Positions 1 through 10,789 of a stretch of DNA of 64,000 bases are shown here, one piece after another. A program made the translations under genes and the position numbers. Position 1 is the first letter of the stretch. Every line of letters starts with the position of its first letter. The notes below the pieces were generated by a model that was not told the DNA's origin, did not search any database, and was given only the letters and a program-made list of their open reading frames with translations. This DNA is from Andrena cerasifolii. Taxonomy: Eukaryota; Arthropoda; Insecta; Hymenoptera; Andrenidae. The stretch spans positions 3,162,001 to 3,226,000 of the forward strand of contig NC_135123.1 in assembly GCF_050908995.1 (NCBI RefSeq). Reading direction: 5' to 3'.

Positions 1-346
1 AACACGAAATTTGAAATGACGTACAATGATGAAAGAGCTTATGTGGTTAAGTCCTCCTGTAGCGGAGAGGCATGCCTCGCGAAGGTGGTGGTTAACACCC
101 GCTAGACAAGTTTAGTATAATGGCACATCCTTGTCGATGGTACGAGTCTTGATCAGTAGAATCCTCCCTTCTTGCGGCTCAGGCCTAACAGTTGGAGGGC
201 CATTCCGGAGGCAAGGATGATTTTATAGTGAGGAGCGCGATTGCCTTCGGGTATAACGGGATCGATAGGCCCAAGTCATCACCTGGGGCCACTGAATCCT
301 CGGCCGGTCACGTCTCTCCACCAACTCATTAATAAATAAATAAGTA
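1..346. other. Intron of the VGlut-like gene, start of window
   Basis: No coding exon is visible. The sequence is less AT-rich than the flanks and ends in a short AATA-type run (about 331-344), as the 3' end of a non-LTR retrotransposon on the + strand might. I see no reverse-transcriptase reading frame, so that origin is only a suggestion. Confidence 0.3.
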
Positions 347-1100
347 GCTTTAGGGCAGAGGTGCACACGGAACGGTTCTGCCCTGCTGGAGCTGCCAGTT
401 AGAACCGCATTAAAATATTTTAAATCCGGATTGATGCGGTTTTCTTCCCGTAAATTCCAGATTGAACCCGATGAAATATTTTCTATCGGTTTCAAACCGG
501 ATATGCGTGTAAAAATCTTGACGGTACGCATCCCGTGAATTATTTGCTCTGACAATCTGGATCGCCACGGACTCGAAAGAGCTTGTGGCATTTCCAGATT
601 GAATCCGTAAGATTTTTGATCCGCAATTTCAGATACGAAACTTCCGGGTTTATGCAAATGGCAATTCCTGATAGAAATTTATAAATTTCGCACATGCAAA
701 TCCTGTTTCATCCATCGATCTGGATATCCGCATTGAACCGGATTCGTTTTTGAACTGGCACAAATCACTGCTTGAAAATCCAGGTAGTACCGCATTGAAT
801 CAGATAGATCCAGTTCAAAATTCAACGCGGTTCTAACTGGCTGTTCCAGCAGGGTGACCTCCTCACGATTCCGGGCGGCAGATCAGCAGCTGAGCGTGGA
901 GCTGTTATGTTGATAATCACAGCATGAATGGGGGAACTGCTGTAGTGTGCGTGGTACGAGCCCGCACGCACAACAGTCTTGTAGTTACCCCCAACCCTTT
1001 GCTGTGATTAGTAACGTAACAGCTCCAAACTCGGTTCTGTCCCAGCACCTAGAATCGCGAGGAGGTCCAAGCGGCTCCGTGTGCACCTCTGCCCTGAAGC
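347..1100. mobile_element. Inverted-repeat (foldback) element with TA target duplication, itself interrupted
   Basis: Terminal inverted repeats (TIRs) begin GCTTTAGGGCAGAGGTGCAC at 347 and, read on the other strand, GCTTCAGGGCAGAGGTGCAC at 1100. Both sides are flanked by TA (345-346, 1101-1102), as for Tc1/mariner-type insertions. The inner arms (about 856-960 against 961-1068) also pair, so the original element was one long imperfect hairpin of about 280 bp. The left arm was later split by the element at 381-854. It carries no transposase and is non-autonomous. Confidence 0.6.
381..854. mobile_element. 474-bp TIR element nested in the foldback element
   Basis: TIRs of about 28 bp start CCCTGCTGGA at both ends (left CCCTGCTGGAGCTGCCAGTT, right CCCTGCTGGAACAGCCAGTT). 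It interrupts the left arm of the surrounding hairpin, and the uninterrupted right arm shows what the empty site looked like. A 2-bp TG lies on each side (379-380, 855-856), so the TSD may be TG. The superfamily is not recognised. A minus-strand open frame inside it is not a gene. Confidence 0.6.
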
Positions 1101-1258
1101 TAGCAAACAAGGTTTGCGAAGTTGTATGAAGTGCACTACGATATGAATTGTGTGGTTTACCTTGTATAAATAAGCATCCCAATTTAAAAATCGATGATAG
1201 CAATTACGAATATTAAATAATGAAATATGAATAAGTGATACTGATATTATTTTTCTAG

Positions 1259-1639
1259 ACTGGTGTAATCGGCTCACTTCCGCACTTGTTGATGACAGCG
1301 ATCGTGCCTTGTGGAGGACTACTGGCAGATTATCTTCGTAAACGTGAAATATTAACAACAACCAATGTTAGAAAACTCTTCAATTGCGGTGGTTTTGGTA
1401 TAGAGGCAATCTTCTTTCTGGTGGTAGCTAATGCGACCACACACAGAAATGGTACAGCTGCAACTGTCGCACTTGCGATCGGCGTTGCTTGTAGCGGCTT
1501 TGCTATTTCCGGGTTCAACGTCAACCATTTGGATATTGCGCCTAGATACGCAAGTATTTTGATGGGCATGTCGAATGGAATTGGTACAATAGCAGGACTT
1601 CTGGTGCCTTTTTTCGTGGATAACATCACAGAGAAAAAG
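1259..1639 (+). CDS. VGlut: Vesicular glutamate transporter (VGlut-like), internal exon
   Basis: VGLUTs (SLC17 family, major facilitator fold) load glutamate into synaptic vesicles using the proton-driven membrane potential. This exon encodes 127 residues, phase 0 at both ends, between an acceptor (ttttctag, ending 1258) and a donor (gtattt at 1640). It reads TGVIGSLPHLLMTAIVPCGG at the start. Internal blocks RKLFNCGGFG and NVNHLDIAPRYASILMGMSN are the conserved VGLUT signature over the late transmembrane helices. About four hydrophobic segments are visible, roughly residues 3-22, 45-62, 70-92 and 102-122. All earlier exons, with the N-terminal half, lie left of the window. The NCGGFG/NVNHLDIAPRYA combination favours VGLUT over sialin or phosphate cotransporter relatives. 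Identification is by recall of the family; no search was run. Confidence 0.88.
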
Positions 1640-2514
1640 GTATTTAAAATAAACAGTTTGTTTAGATTAATCGCGAATGATGTCTTTGCTGTATAAACTG
1701 TAGTACAAAAATGAAATCTACCATACAGGAAAGCTATTTTGATATCTATTTAAAATACAAAAGGCGGCATGTATTCCGGGGAGAATGGTGACCTAGATGT
1801 ATATGGTGTTGCACATTAATTTTTGTACGCGTCAATTTCCGGTTCTGGCAGTTGTTTCTGCTTCGAGGAAACATCTTTTACAAGTAATATCACTCAGTTC
1901 GTACGCTCCGATTTGGATCAAACTTTGCACACAAGCAGAACATTCGAAAATATGTGACACATATCTTTTTGTCACCGATATTGGCGCCGGCGCATTGCGG
2001 ACGACCGGGAAATCACCCCTCTCGCTCGCACGATATATTTCTTCCGCGCAAAATGGTGGTCGCAAACTGGCCCCACAGGAGACGTAGGCAATGCGCCTTC
2101 CAGTAGTGTATGGTCTCAGGGATAACCTCTGAGCATAGATGAATGAAAATGTATGATGCCGTTTAAAAAGTGAAGATGACTTTCAAATCTGAATAGCGAT
2201 ATCATCTGAAACAAAGTTGTGTTGACGAAAACTGTGTCCCTCAAAACACAGTAAGTTTAAGCTGAAACGTTTTTCTAAAAAATGGTGAGATTCATAGCTA
2301 ATCGTGTGGAATGATGAAAAAAAGAACACCCTGTGCCCTACACAGTAATCTCCAATCAGATACGTGCTTGGTGGCAACATTCTATGAGCTAACGATTCCT
2401 ATCACAGTTCTGCTTACTCGGCACTAGCAACCCTTCGCCCACGGGCATCCAGCGTAACGGGATACATAGGGGTATTACCAGTGTCGTTCCTGGGTTGTTA
2501 GTCGTTCAAGTGCA

Positions 2515-2580
2515 AAAATAATAGAAAAGTCCTTTACCGTTTTGGGTTCCGAGGCTTCGTTCTCGACATATTAAGAGTTG
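2515..2580. repeat. Dispersed repeat, copy 1 (partner at 9998-10052)
   Basis: The block ATAGAAAAGTCCTTTACCGT followed by GGCTTCGTTCTCGACATATT recurs in the same order and orientation at 9998-10052. A looser match occurs at 17590-17635, at the 5' end of the non-LTR element. It is probably a fragment of one abundant repeat family. The flanks (2655-2725) carry a doubled GATACAGACCCACCCACAG. Confidence 0.45.
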
Positions 2581-2751
2581 AACATTAGCGGTGTAACTTC
2601 CGGGCCCCGAGGTTTAAAGCCGAAACAGCTAACGCGGTGCAGTGATCCCTAGCACGCACAGGCAGTAGGCACGCGTAGATACAGACCCACCCACAGTAGA
2701 ACATTGATACAGACCCACCCACAGAAATGGTCCTATCGCAGCTCGCATTAA

Positions 2752-2909
2752 AGTCTAAACACACTTATCAGTTTCGTAACAGATCATTACCGGCGTGTCA
2801 GTGGTAAAAAGAAGAGGGGTGTAGAGGATAGCTTTTTCTTACCACTGGCACGCTAGGACTGATCTGTCACAGATAAGTGTGACATCAACTGATAAGTGTG
2901 TTTAGACCT
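2752..2909. mobile_element. 158-bp hairpin MITE flanked by TTAA
   Basis: The ends AGTCTAAACACACTTATCAG (left) and AGGTCTAAACACACTTATCA (right, complement) are near-identical inverted repeats. The interior arms also pair around a GTGGTAAAAAG block. TTAA flanks both sides (2748-2751, 2910-2913), as for piggyBac or Kolobok insertions. There is no coding capacity. Confidence 0.55.
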
Positions 2910-3539
2910 TTAATGGGGAACGAATCTCTAGATATACTGAGCAATAGTGACATTTCTAATGTGCATGTCCAAACAGAAGTCTGGAACACTTTCCACTGGT
3001 AGGACGATCAACTACTCTTCACTCCACAGCGCGCTTTTTGGGTAGATTGGAGATTTGGCAGGCTGTTTCAGTAGAATCAAGATCAAGGCATTACTATAAA
3101 TGGTTGACAACTACAACCCTCCCACAGTTCCCTTTCCTTCTCATGCTTTCTTCGTAACGTTTAGCAACTTTAGAAGCAAGGTCAATTATATTTATGATGG
3201 GTTTTGTGAACGAACAAATACATAAACTCATCATAGCGTTAATAAAACATGCACTTATAACCCGTACTGCATATTTGCAATTTACAAGCTTTGGTAGGGA
3301 CAGTGTGAACAAGATTCCTCGAAGAAGCAAAGATGAGAACACGCGACCAGCCCACGAGACACTTTCCCTAGTCAACCGAACGAAAGAAGGCACAATATTA
3401 CGCACGCGACGCTTTCACCAATTTAATGCCAGCACATTTAAAGCGGAGATCATTTGAGGATTACTACAAAAAAGGGCAAAACAAATGATATTCAAACAGT
3501 TTGAACAATTTTCAACTGTATAAATGTATTTTTCAACTA

Positions 3540-4010
3540 GCACCGTATGCATAGTAGTGTTACGTATGTGGAATTTTCCCATACGCCGCTCTCAACCGTT
3601 TTTACGAGCTCGTGTCTGCGAAGGCACCCTAAAAGCCTTTCGGTTATTACACACCATTAATAAGAGTCACAATCTTGGTCAGCTGGATCGCGACCATGGG
3701 AACGAGAGTGACACGACGACGAGGCGTAGGATTTCCTTATATGGAGATTTCTAGCGAATCCCCACTCATTTTGTGACTATATAAACCCTTTGGTTTCAAC
3801 CCTCTTCTGTTCAAAGGTACACAGTCACTCGTAGAGTCACGTCGTGTCACGCTCGTACAGAGTTGGTTATATCCAGTAAGATCGGGCTTTAGTCCCTTTC
3901 CGAATCAACAGTTAACCCTATAGAATCTGCAAGTTTGGTTTATATTGTACATATTTGGCATATCGAAATAGCCACTCTTACGCCCCGCAGGTGTGTCAAC
4001 ACCGTGCAAC
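3540..4010 (+). other. Promoter-like, possibly solo-LTR segment
   Basis: A good TATA box (TATATAAA, 3778-3785) lies in a GC-richer block that starts near TGTTACGTATGTGG (about 3558) and trails into AT-rich DNA with CTCTTACGCCCCGCAG near 3985. The layout resembles an LTR promoter. No matching second LTR or convincing TSD was found, although a related ACTCTTACGCCCGCAG occurs near 7449. Low confidence. Confidence 0.25.
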
Positions 4011-4511
4011 TATTGGTAACTTTCACTATTTATTTAATTAATCGCGACTCTTACATTTTTACTATAATTGATTATTCATTATTTTGCGTTTTTAAATAAT
4101 TCTTTTTTATCGACATCTTGACCTTGCCTGGCCACGCCAAGCATTTGACTGAAAGTACCTTTATGTACTTGCAGCTCATTTTGATTTCACATTTTTTGTT
4201 TATTTTGTAATTATTATTCTTTTCTATTTTTTGTGATTTATTTGATTTCATGTACTTGGCATAATTTTTTTTACTTTCTTTATGTTTATTATGGATAAAC
4301 AATGCGTCACACTATGCAGGTGGGACGCACGAAGTGCGAACCTCTCTATATTCAAACGCTATTATATAAAAAATAGGTAGAAGCACGAAAAACTTATATA
4401 TACAGTAATTGTAGAAAATTGAATGATCTTTTAATATTATTTGAACAAAATTTCAATTGAACAGTGTCGGAATGTACGTTTTTCAAATACGTGCAATCTA
4501 AAATGTATATA

Positions 4512-4640
4512 CATTAGGCGCCAGAATCGACTTCCCTTCGGAAATTTGGCAACGTTGCATGTCACTAGAACCGCTGAGTTATGCCTAGTGACATGCAGCG
4601 TTGCCAAATTTCCGAAGGGAAGCCGTTTTGACGCCTAGTG
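4512..4640. mobile_element. 129-bp mariner-type MITE, near-perfect hairpin
   Basis: About 60-bp arms begin CATTAGGCGCCAGAAT and, on the opposite strand, CACTAGGCGTCAAAAC. The inner arms around CCCTTCGGAAATTTGGCAAC are nearly identical. TA flanks both ends (4510-4511, 4641-4642). The element would fold as a long RNA hairpin if transcribed with the VGlut pre-mRNA. Confidence 0.75.
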
Positions 4641-5104
4641 TACATATCTTCTGTATCACGTGATTATCGATTGCACCGCGTTAATCGATACTCGATCGAT
4701 AGTTCTCATAACCTCAAAAGAATGCTCTCATGAGTACCCACAGTCATTATATATTGTAAAATAAAGTACAGTTACTTTGTAATTCGTTCTCTTCAAGTCA
4801 ACTCTAACCTGCCTCTATCCATCTTGCCCTCACTTAGACCAACAATTTCGATAGGGCTTACCATTTTTCAGAAATTCTTCAAATTCAAACCATTAATGAA
4901 TTCTAAACTTTAAGGGGTTATAGCCGTTTGAAGGTATCAAAACTCGAATTTTTTCTTTTTACATATTCTCATAGATTAATGTTTCAGAAATATTATAAAA
5001 CAAGTCCGATGAAAAAATTCGGAAAATTGACGAAGTTATAGGCATTTGAGTGAAACAACCCAGGTAGCACTCGACTGATTGCAGCGGAACTATATTTTTC
5101 ATTA

Positions 5105-5749
5105 CGGTGGCCCTAAAAACTCGCGCTAAGTTCAACCAATTCACTTCCAATGTTGCATGCAGGACCGTAATAAGATTCCGCATCGACCTACGGCGACCTT
5201 TTTTTATTCCGATTCCCCGTTTATTATTTATAAAGGAAAAACTTGGACTTTTCTCTTAAACAAATCTAACTTTATCCTTGATCTCTCACCATTTCTTTAT
5301 TTTTCAAAATTTTCAAAATGAGCCCCGTAGGTCGATAGCTATTAACATATTTTATAAGAAAATTTGACTGTTCTTGATTTCAGACACTATATGCAGTTTT
5401 TTTCAGGGCCACCATGTAGCCGTCTAAAATTAAGAGAGTTTCGGATATGTATAACTTCCGCAAAACAATAGTTTTTTAACTGATTTTTTTTTTTGTAAAT
5501 AGCTCATAATACTATGTAAACATAATAAAAAAACGGAAAATCTTCATCAAGCCGTTCACTTATAAAAAAATCCACAAAATGTACACATTTTCCGAGCATT
5601 CAAACGGGTATACCCCCTTATGGCCTGGTCGGCACCCTTTCCTGTTGTCCGATTGCAATAATCTTCTTCGGGGACTATTTTTTTATGAAATGGAACCATA
5701 TTGGGGGGTGAGAGCAAAAGAAATTGCAGATTGAAAATAAGGGCCACCC
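5105..5749. mobile_element. Possible TA-flanked element with GGTGGCCCT ends
   Basis: The left end CGGTGGCCCTAAAAAC and the right end (complement) GGGTGGCCCTTATTTTC are both preceded by TA (5103-5104, 5750-5751). A further inverted copy of the end motif occurs near 5400-5417, so two related elements may be joined or nested. No transposase is seen. Short open frames inside look random. Confidence 0.4.
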
Positions 5750-6129
5750 TAATGCATAGTCAAATTCCAATTTGTGAAATTTATTAATGCAGTAGGGTCT
5801 CCTTAGATGTATGCTAAATGGACTCGTCAACTGCACCGGAGTTATTCTTCTTGAAATAGAATACTTCTAGACCAGATGCGCTTAACGATCGGACTCAGCG
5901 AACAATGAGTCATCACTTCTATATGTATATGAAAAATTAAGTTTTATATTGGTGGGTTTCTCTGGTCATTAGAGTCGATTGCAGCAGCGCAACACGAGTC
6001 TTTCTGGCAGGAAAATGCCGCATGGATTCGTAAACTGCGGGTCACTATACCCGCAGGCAGTTGACGAGTCTCTACTATACTCGGTACTAGTATTTGTATT
6101 GCTGTCAGAAGGTTCGAGTTGAACAAGAG

Positions 6130-6343
6130 CAGGGCTGCACAGGGAGCCGTTTTTAGCGCCTAGCTGCGAGCAACCAGCCGAGAGTCGAGCAGCCGAAATA
6201 CATATACTTACGCTAAGCGCCTACAAGCACACACCGACCCTACTGCAGTTCTTCTCACTGATTCTACCCTAGCAACGAGACAGTTCGACGCTCGGCTAGT
6301 TGCTCGCAGCTAGGCGCTAAACACGGCTCCTTGTGCAGTCCTG
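6130..6343. mobile_element. hAT MITE, 214 bp, perfect 8-bp TSD
   Basis: TIRs of about 45 bp start CAGGGCTGCACAGGGAGCC (left) and CAGGACTGCACAAGGAGCC (right, complement). They continue through TTTAGCGCCTAGCTGCGAGC. The 8-bp TSD AACAAGAG is identical at 6122-6129 and 6344-6351. CAGGG-type ends with an 8-bp TSD are diagnostic of hAT insertions. It sits 142 bp upstream of the next VGlut exon. Confidence 0.88.
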
Positions 6344-6485
6344 AACAAGAGGGACACAAATAGGTGATATTTATTAAAGTAGCCTTAATCTTATTTTTAG
6401 TGAGATCGTGATGATATACAATTTCTTTGATCACAATTATGTAGTAAAGGATATTACATTACGTTTATTTTGGTGTATTTTACAG

Positions 6486-6695
6486 GACGTTCAGAGTTGG
6501 AAGAATGTTTTTATCATAGCGGCATGTGTACATATCTTCGGGGTCACATTTTACGCAACATTTTGTTCCGGAGAATTGCAACCATGGGCTGATCCTACTA
6601 TAGAAGAACAAAAGAGTTGGAAGACTATGGACGAATTCGGACAAACGAAACCACCTGTTCCACCACCGCCGCATATTATGCAATCCGAATTTATC
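6486..6695 (+). CDS. VGlut: Vesicular glutamate transporter (VGlut-like), penultimate visible exon
   Basis: The exon encodes 70 residues, phase 0 to phase 0, between acceptor ...tacag (6485) and donor gtatgt (6696). It opens DVQSWKNVFIIAACVHIFGV, the last transmembrane helix of the transporter. The block FYATFCSGELQPWADP follows; a FYAxFxSGExQPWADP motif marks the end of the membrane domain across VGLUTs. The remainder is a charged cytosolic tail with a run of prolines (PPVPPPPH). Reading through the donor meets a stop near 6820, which would give a different short C-terminus if the intron were retained. The splice choice made here joins in frame to a conserved-looking tail at 19268. Confidence 0.87.
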
Positions 6696-7819
6696 GTATG
6701 TATCTTCTCATTTATGTGGAGAACATTCTCCTATTTTTTACGCTCTTTAAACTTTATTACACCTATCTTGCTTACATTTTGCTTTTTTTCGAACGATAGT
6801 ATCATATTTACTATTTATTGACAATAAGATACAGGGTGATTATAGAAAGTAGCACATGTTAGAGCTGATCTGTATATAAAAATACGAAAAATTGATAAAA
6901 AGAAAGTTAGATTGACATAGTGGAAACTATTTTTTGATGACATATTTCTTTTTTTGCGTGCTTTTTTCTTAAAATAGAATTACTGTTTATCTTTACATAC
7001 ATGGTTATTCAGAGTAACTTTACGAAATAATTAATATTTTATGTCCTTATTCAAAAGCGCAATTTATATTGAAATTGTGTTTACTAGATCACATAACAAT
7101 GGCAGTTATATTCGAACACGACACAATTAATTATCATTACTCATTTCACATTATCTTTTGTAATAAATGGCACCCATAACCTTAACCAAGGTGATCAGCA
7201 TTGCGTAATCTAGCAAATACAATATCAATGTAAAGATTGGGAGTTTGAATATAGACAGAAAGTATGGGGATACTTTCTCAAGTATTTCGTTCTCAATGAC
7301 CTTAATATTTTTATATGCAAAATGATAGAAAGAATCGATTTATATACAAAAAATCATGGGTTCCATCTTAACATTGCAATTGTTTAAATCTATGAATGAG
7401 GGTCTGATGATTATACTTACTAAATAGTTAAATATAGGTACATATTATACTCTTACGCCCGCAGATGACTGTGCGAATCACCTTGAGCGGTTAGAACGAT
7501 TCGCGGGGCTCTTGCTCTTTTGAAGTGTAAAAGCACACCTTGATTATACATACCGTCGAAAAAGAATAGGGAATGGGATTAGAAGGATAGTAATTGACGC
7601 ATATTGAGATCTAACAGTACACACCCATATATTCTAAAATAAAAATAAAGGATGCACGAAACATATAGTGCTCATCCGTATTTTTTACCGATTGGTCACG
7701 CGAAAAGTTAAAAGAAATTCATGTAAAGTAAATAGTGTATCATCTGATACATAGATGGCATTGTTGTAAATTATCGGTTATTAGTTAGAAGAAGATGGCG
7801 TATTGTTTCACAGGACAAT

Positions 7820-8207
7820 CAGGGTGGCGAGGAAACTGGCTACCACCGGTAGCTATTTTAGAGTGGGGCCGGCTACCCACGTCCACGCATGCGCGCGATG
7901 ACGTCGCGACCGTCGAACCAATCAACGCCAAGATGAGAAACAAAACGACTCCAGCGCTAAACCAAGTGAAGCCGCAGCCAACCAGCGTCGACAACCGATT
8001 CCCTGGCGACGCTGGTTGGCCGCGGCCTCACTTGGCTTCCCGCCACTTGGCTTGGCTTGGCGCTGGCGTCGGCGAATTTTCCAGCGATTTTCATCTTGGC
8101 GTTGATTGGTTCGACGGTCGCGACGTCATCGCGCGCATGCGTGGACATGGGTAGCTGGCCCCACTCTAAAATAGCTACCGCTGGTAGCCAGTTTCCTCGC
8201 CACCCTG
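7820..8207. mobile_element. hAT MITE, 388 bp, ~117-bp TIRs, perfect 8-bp TSD
   Basis: The terminal repeat begins CAGGGTGGCGAGGAAACTGG on both ends and stays nearly identical for about 117 bp, through CGATGACGTCGCGACCGTCG. The TSD AGGACAAT is identical at 7812-7819 and 8208-8215. The element is GC-rich against an AT-rich intron. Open frames across it come from its base composition. Confidence 0.88.
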
Positions 8208-8360
8208 AGGACAATACCAAGTAGGCTGGGTCGAAAACCGGTAAAAATATATATTTTTTTTTAATCTGACCTGACATAGTGGAAAAAAAGTGTGAGGTGT
8301 GTCAAAAAGCTCGCTGATTTTTTTATAATTTTAAAACTATATTTAGCCGCGACCCCGGGG

Positions 8361-8658
8361 GGTCAAAGGCATCGTTTTTTCAAATTAATAGTTTTTGTAG
8401 ATCATAAGGCACAATCGATTTCTACCAAGCTAGTAAGTAACCAAAAGTGTTTTTGTTGTATTATCTCAATGTTTCACTGCATCCCGCTAGCAAAAAGGAA
8501 TGGGTATTATATAGCCGATAGTGCCGATAGCTATAGGTCTGGGTTATTCCTTTTTGTTAGCGGGGTGCAGTGAAACATTGAGATATTTAAAAAAAAACTT
8601 TTGGTTACTTATTAGATTGGTACAAAAACTATTAATTTGAAAAACGATCCCTTTGACC
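8361..8658. repeat. Long hairpin (~300 bp) inside the composite element
   Basis: Arms of about 130-140 bp pair: GGTCAAAGGCATCG and TCTCAATGTTTCACTGCATC on the left return as their complements on the right. The loop is only about 25 bp near 8515-8535. It is probably a separate foldback element. Confidence 0.6.
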
Positions 8659-8777
8659 AGGGTTGCTGGGAAATGGGTTGTCGAAGAGTCTTTGGGTGGA
8701 GGGGGAAGCAACCTTGGAGTCGTTTGGTTTGGAGCCAACATCTATCTTGGCGTTGATTGGTTGAACGGTTACGTTAG

Positions 8778-9026
8778 AACGAGGCTGGCAGCGGGCGTAT
8801 GGCGCGTTGCGGACACTATTCCATGCGGCCAATGCCGCGATTGAGAAAACCCAAGAGCGAGCGAGAGGGAACGAAACAGTTGACACGAAGTTCCCGTCGA
8901 CTCTTTCGTTCCCTCTCGCTCGTTCTCGGGTTCTTTCACTCTCGACCGAAGGATTCCAAGAAATGGTGGAGATAGCCACCGGGCATACTACGCATGGTAA
9001 AAACGGGACTATAACGAGGATTTACT
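8778..9026. mobile_element. Pogo/Tigger-like MITE, degraded copy of the element at 44496-44773
   Basis: About 250 bp align directly with 44518-44773, including ACGAGGCTGGC, GAGAGGGAACGAA, CAGTTGACACGAAGTT, CGTTCTCGGGTTCT and CGAAGGATTCCAAGAAATGG. The right end AACGAGGATTTACTG is followed by TA (9027-9028). The left end is eroded. Confidence 0.65.
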
Positions 9027-9182
9027 GTAATATGATTTGTACCATGTAATTTTGAGTTTCTTATAACGCGGTACGAATTAATCGCGTTATAGGAGGGTTG
9101 ACGTCACACCTTTTATTCACTATGTCAGGTCAGATTTAAAAAAAAAATTTTTGCCCGTTTTCGACCTAGCCCACCCTTTAGT

Positions 9183-9497
9183 ATTCCCAAATGATACCTA
9201 CAGAAGTCTCGATCCTTTAAACTTGACTGATTGTGGGTTCAGGTCCGATGTTGGACATACAAAGTCTTGCGAGAAGGGACCCCTGAATAGTTCGACAAGG
9301 AAAGAAAATGAATATAACAAGAGTAAGCGAAATAGACGTACACAGTACTCTCGCAATGCCAGTCAAACAAACTGGCGGTCAGCATCCTGTGGCGAAAACA
9401 ACACCCCGCGATGCCTCACCGAGTGTTATGGCTTTCCTCGGACCCAAAGTCTGTCAAGTTTAAAGGATCGAGACTTTTGTAGGTATCATTTGGGAAT
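9183..9497. mobile_element. 315-bp inverted-repeat element
   Basis: The ends ATTCCCAAATGATACCTACA (both sides) extend for about 57 bp through CTCGATCCTTTAAACTTGAC with two or three mismatches. No target duplication is clear. The + strand open frame that spans it is not a gene. Confidence 0.55.
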
Positions 9498-9739
9498 CTG
9501 AATTCTGATTTCAATAGTATCGTTACCAATTGCAGCCAAGCTGTACATACTTACAAACGATCGAATCTTTTGAGTAGGTATCATTTAGATATCATATCGT
9601 CACCTTCTGATATGTACCTACGTATTCATACGTGCTTGTGATACCATGATACTTTACCGCTAAGTGTCGATACCACTTGAGCAGCGTCACGCCCATCACT
9701 ACGAAATAGTTGACGCAGCAAACGCAGAAGGTACGGGTA

Positions 9740-9835
9740 GGCACAGATCCACGTATACAGTAGAGCCGACCGCGCTACTCCAAACCGTGCAAATGGGTTA
9801 GCGGAGTCGGCTCTTCTGTATATGTGGGTCTGTAT
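9740..9835. repeat. Short hairpin repeat
   Basis: CACAGATCCACGTATACAG at the left pairs imperfectly with CTGTATATGTGGGTCTGTA at the right, around a GAGCCGAC/GTCGGCTC stem. It lies beside the second copy of the repeat at 2515-2580, whose flank also carries GATACAGACCCAC, so both are probably parts of one family. Confidence 0.4.
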
Positions 9836-9997
9836 CGACACGTGGCTCTTCCGTGTGCGTGCGAGGGGACTGCCTGTCAAATAATAAGGCCTTGAAATAA
9901 CAGCGCCAAGGACTTACATGTCATATTATATGTGGCATATATAGGATGTGCCCAAAATTATGATACAATTCGAAACTGAAAATTCCTCAGGAGAATA

Positions 9998-10052
9998 TAA
10001 ATAGAAAAGTCCTTTGCCGTTTCGCAAGTTAGAGCTTCGTTTTTGAGATAAT
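9998..10052. repeat. Dispersed repeat, copy 2 (partner at 2515-2580)
   Basis: ATAGAAAAGTCCTTTGCCGT and GAGCTTCGTTTTTGAGATAA match copy 1 in order and orientation. The two copies lie in two different introns of the same gene. Confidence 0.45.
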
Positions 10053-10310
10053 TGCAGTTGAAATTCAGGGGTCCGATCGGTGGGACGCACTGTTTAAATC
10101 CCAACCAGCTGAGTGCACGGTCGCACATACGCGGTCTCTCACGCAACAAGCCTAAATGCACCTCCGTAGACTTTCAACATATTTTTACACTGGTTTAAAC
10201 AATTCTGTATTCATCAAAAACATACAGTATTTTTATTTTCATTGTTTAACAAACATTTATTATTCAATCACATAAATTACACTTCCAATGCACTGATGCT
10301 TTAATAGTAA

Positions 10311-10789
10311 CCCTGATAACCATTTGTCTCCAATCTGACATTAGATTGGGAGCAGAGTCTGGCACCAGAGCGCAGAATCTGACATCAGAACTGCAGCAGT
10401 CTGTGTCCGCATTTGGCTGCGTTCTGATGTGCAGAGCCTGAGGTGCAGTGCCGGATGTCAGATGGACAGCAGATGGACAGCAGATGGACAGCAGATCGAC
10501 AGCAGATCGACAGCAGATTTCGCCATCTGCTAGGCACAGCAACAGCGCCATCTGTAGGCAATTCCTTGGTAATTCTGGACCTCAGATGGCGCTGTTGCTG
10601 TGCCTAGCAGATGGCGCTGTTGCTGTGCCTAGCAGATGGCGAAATCTGCTGTCGATCTGCTGTCGATCTGCTGTCCATCTGACATCAGGCACTGCACCTC
10701 AGGCTCTGCACATCAGAACGCAGCCAAATGCGGACACAGACTGCTGCAGTTCTGACGTCAGATTCTGCTGCCAGATCTGGCTATCAGGG
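10311..10789. mobile_element. 479-bp long-inverted-repeat element with an 11-bp tandem repeat
   Basis: Ends are CCCTGATAACCA (left) and CCCTGATAGCCA (right, complement). Arms of up to about 200 bp pair, including CTGACATCAGAACTGCAGCA and GCACTGCACCTCAGGCTCTG. Within the left arm the 11-mer AGATGGACAGC/AGATCGACAGC repeats about five times (10459-10517), and its complement repeats on the right arm. No perfect TSD is seen (AATAGTAA against AATATTTT). Reading frames here are by-products of the repeats. Confidence 0.65.

Larger units (their letters stand above)
1640..6485 (+). other. VGlut: VGlut intron (4.8 kb), phase 0
   Basis: The donor is at 1640 and the acceptor tacag ends at 6485. Besides the elements listed separately, 1740-2480, 2920-3540 and 5760-6120 show no structure I recognise. 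About 4700-4850 contains an AATAAAGTACAG-type segment that could be the end of an old LTR, but no partner LTR or TSD was found. Confidence 0.75.
8213..9185. mobile_element. ~970-bp composite TIR element
   Basis: Inverted ends of about 75 bp run inward from about 8213 and 9185: GGGTCGAAAACCGG on the left and, on the complement of the right, AGGTCGAAAACGGG. Both continue into AATCTGACCTGACATAGTG. It contains the hairpin at 8361-8658 and the pogo-like copy at 8778-9026. No TSD was resolved, because the left edge was disturbed by the insertion at 7820-8207. Confidence 0.55.

Noticed and set aside
223..657. 144-codon minus-strand frame
   Set aside because: It runs across the boundary of the TIR element at 381-854 and has no domain; its composition follows the repeat.
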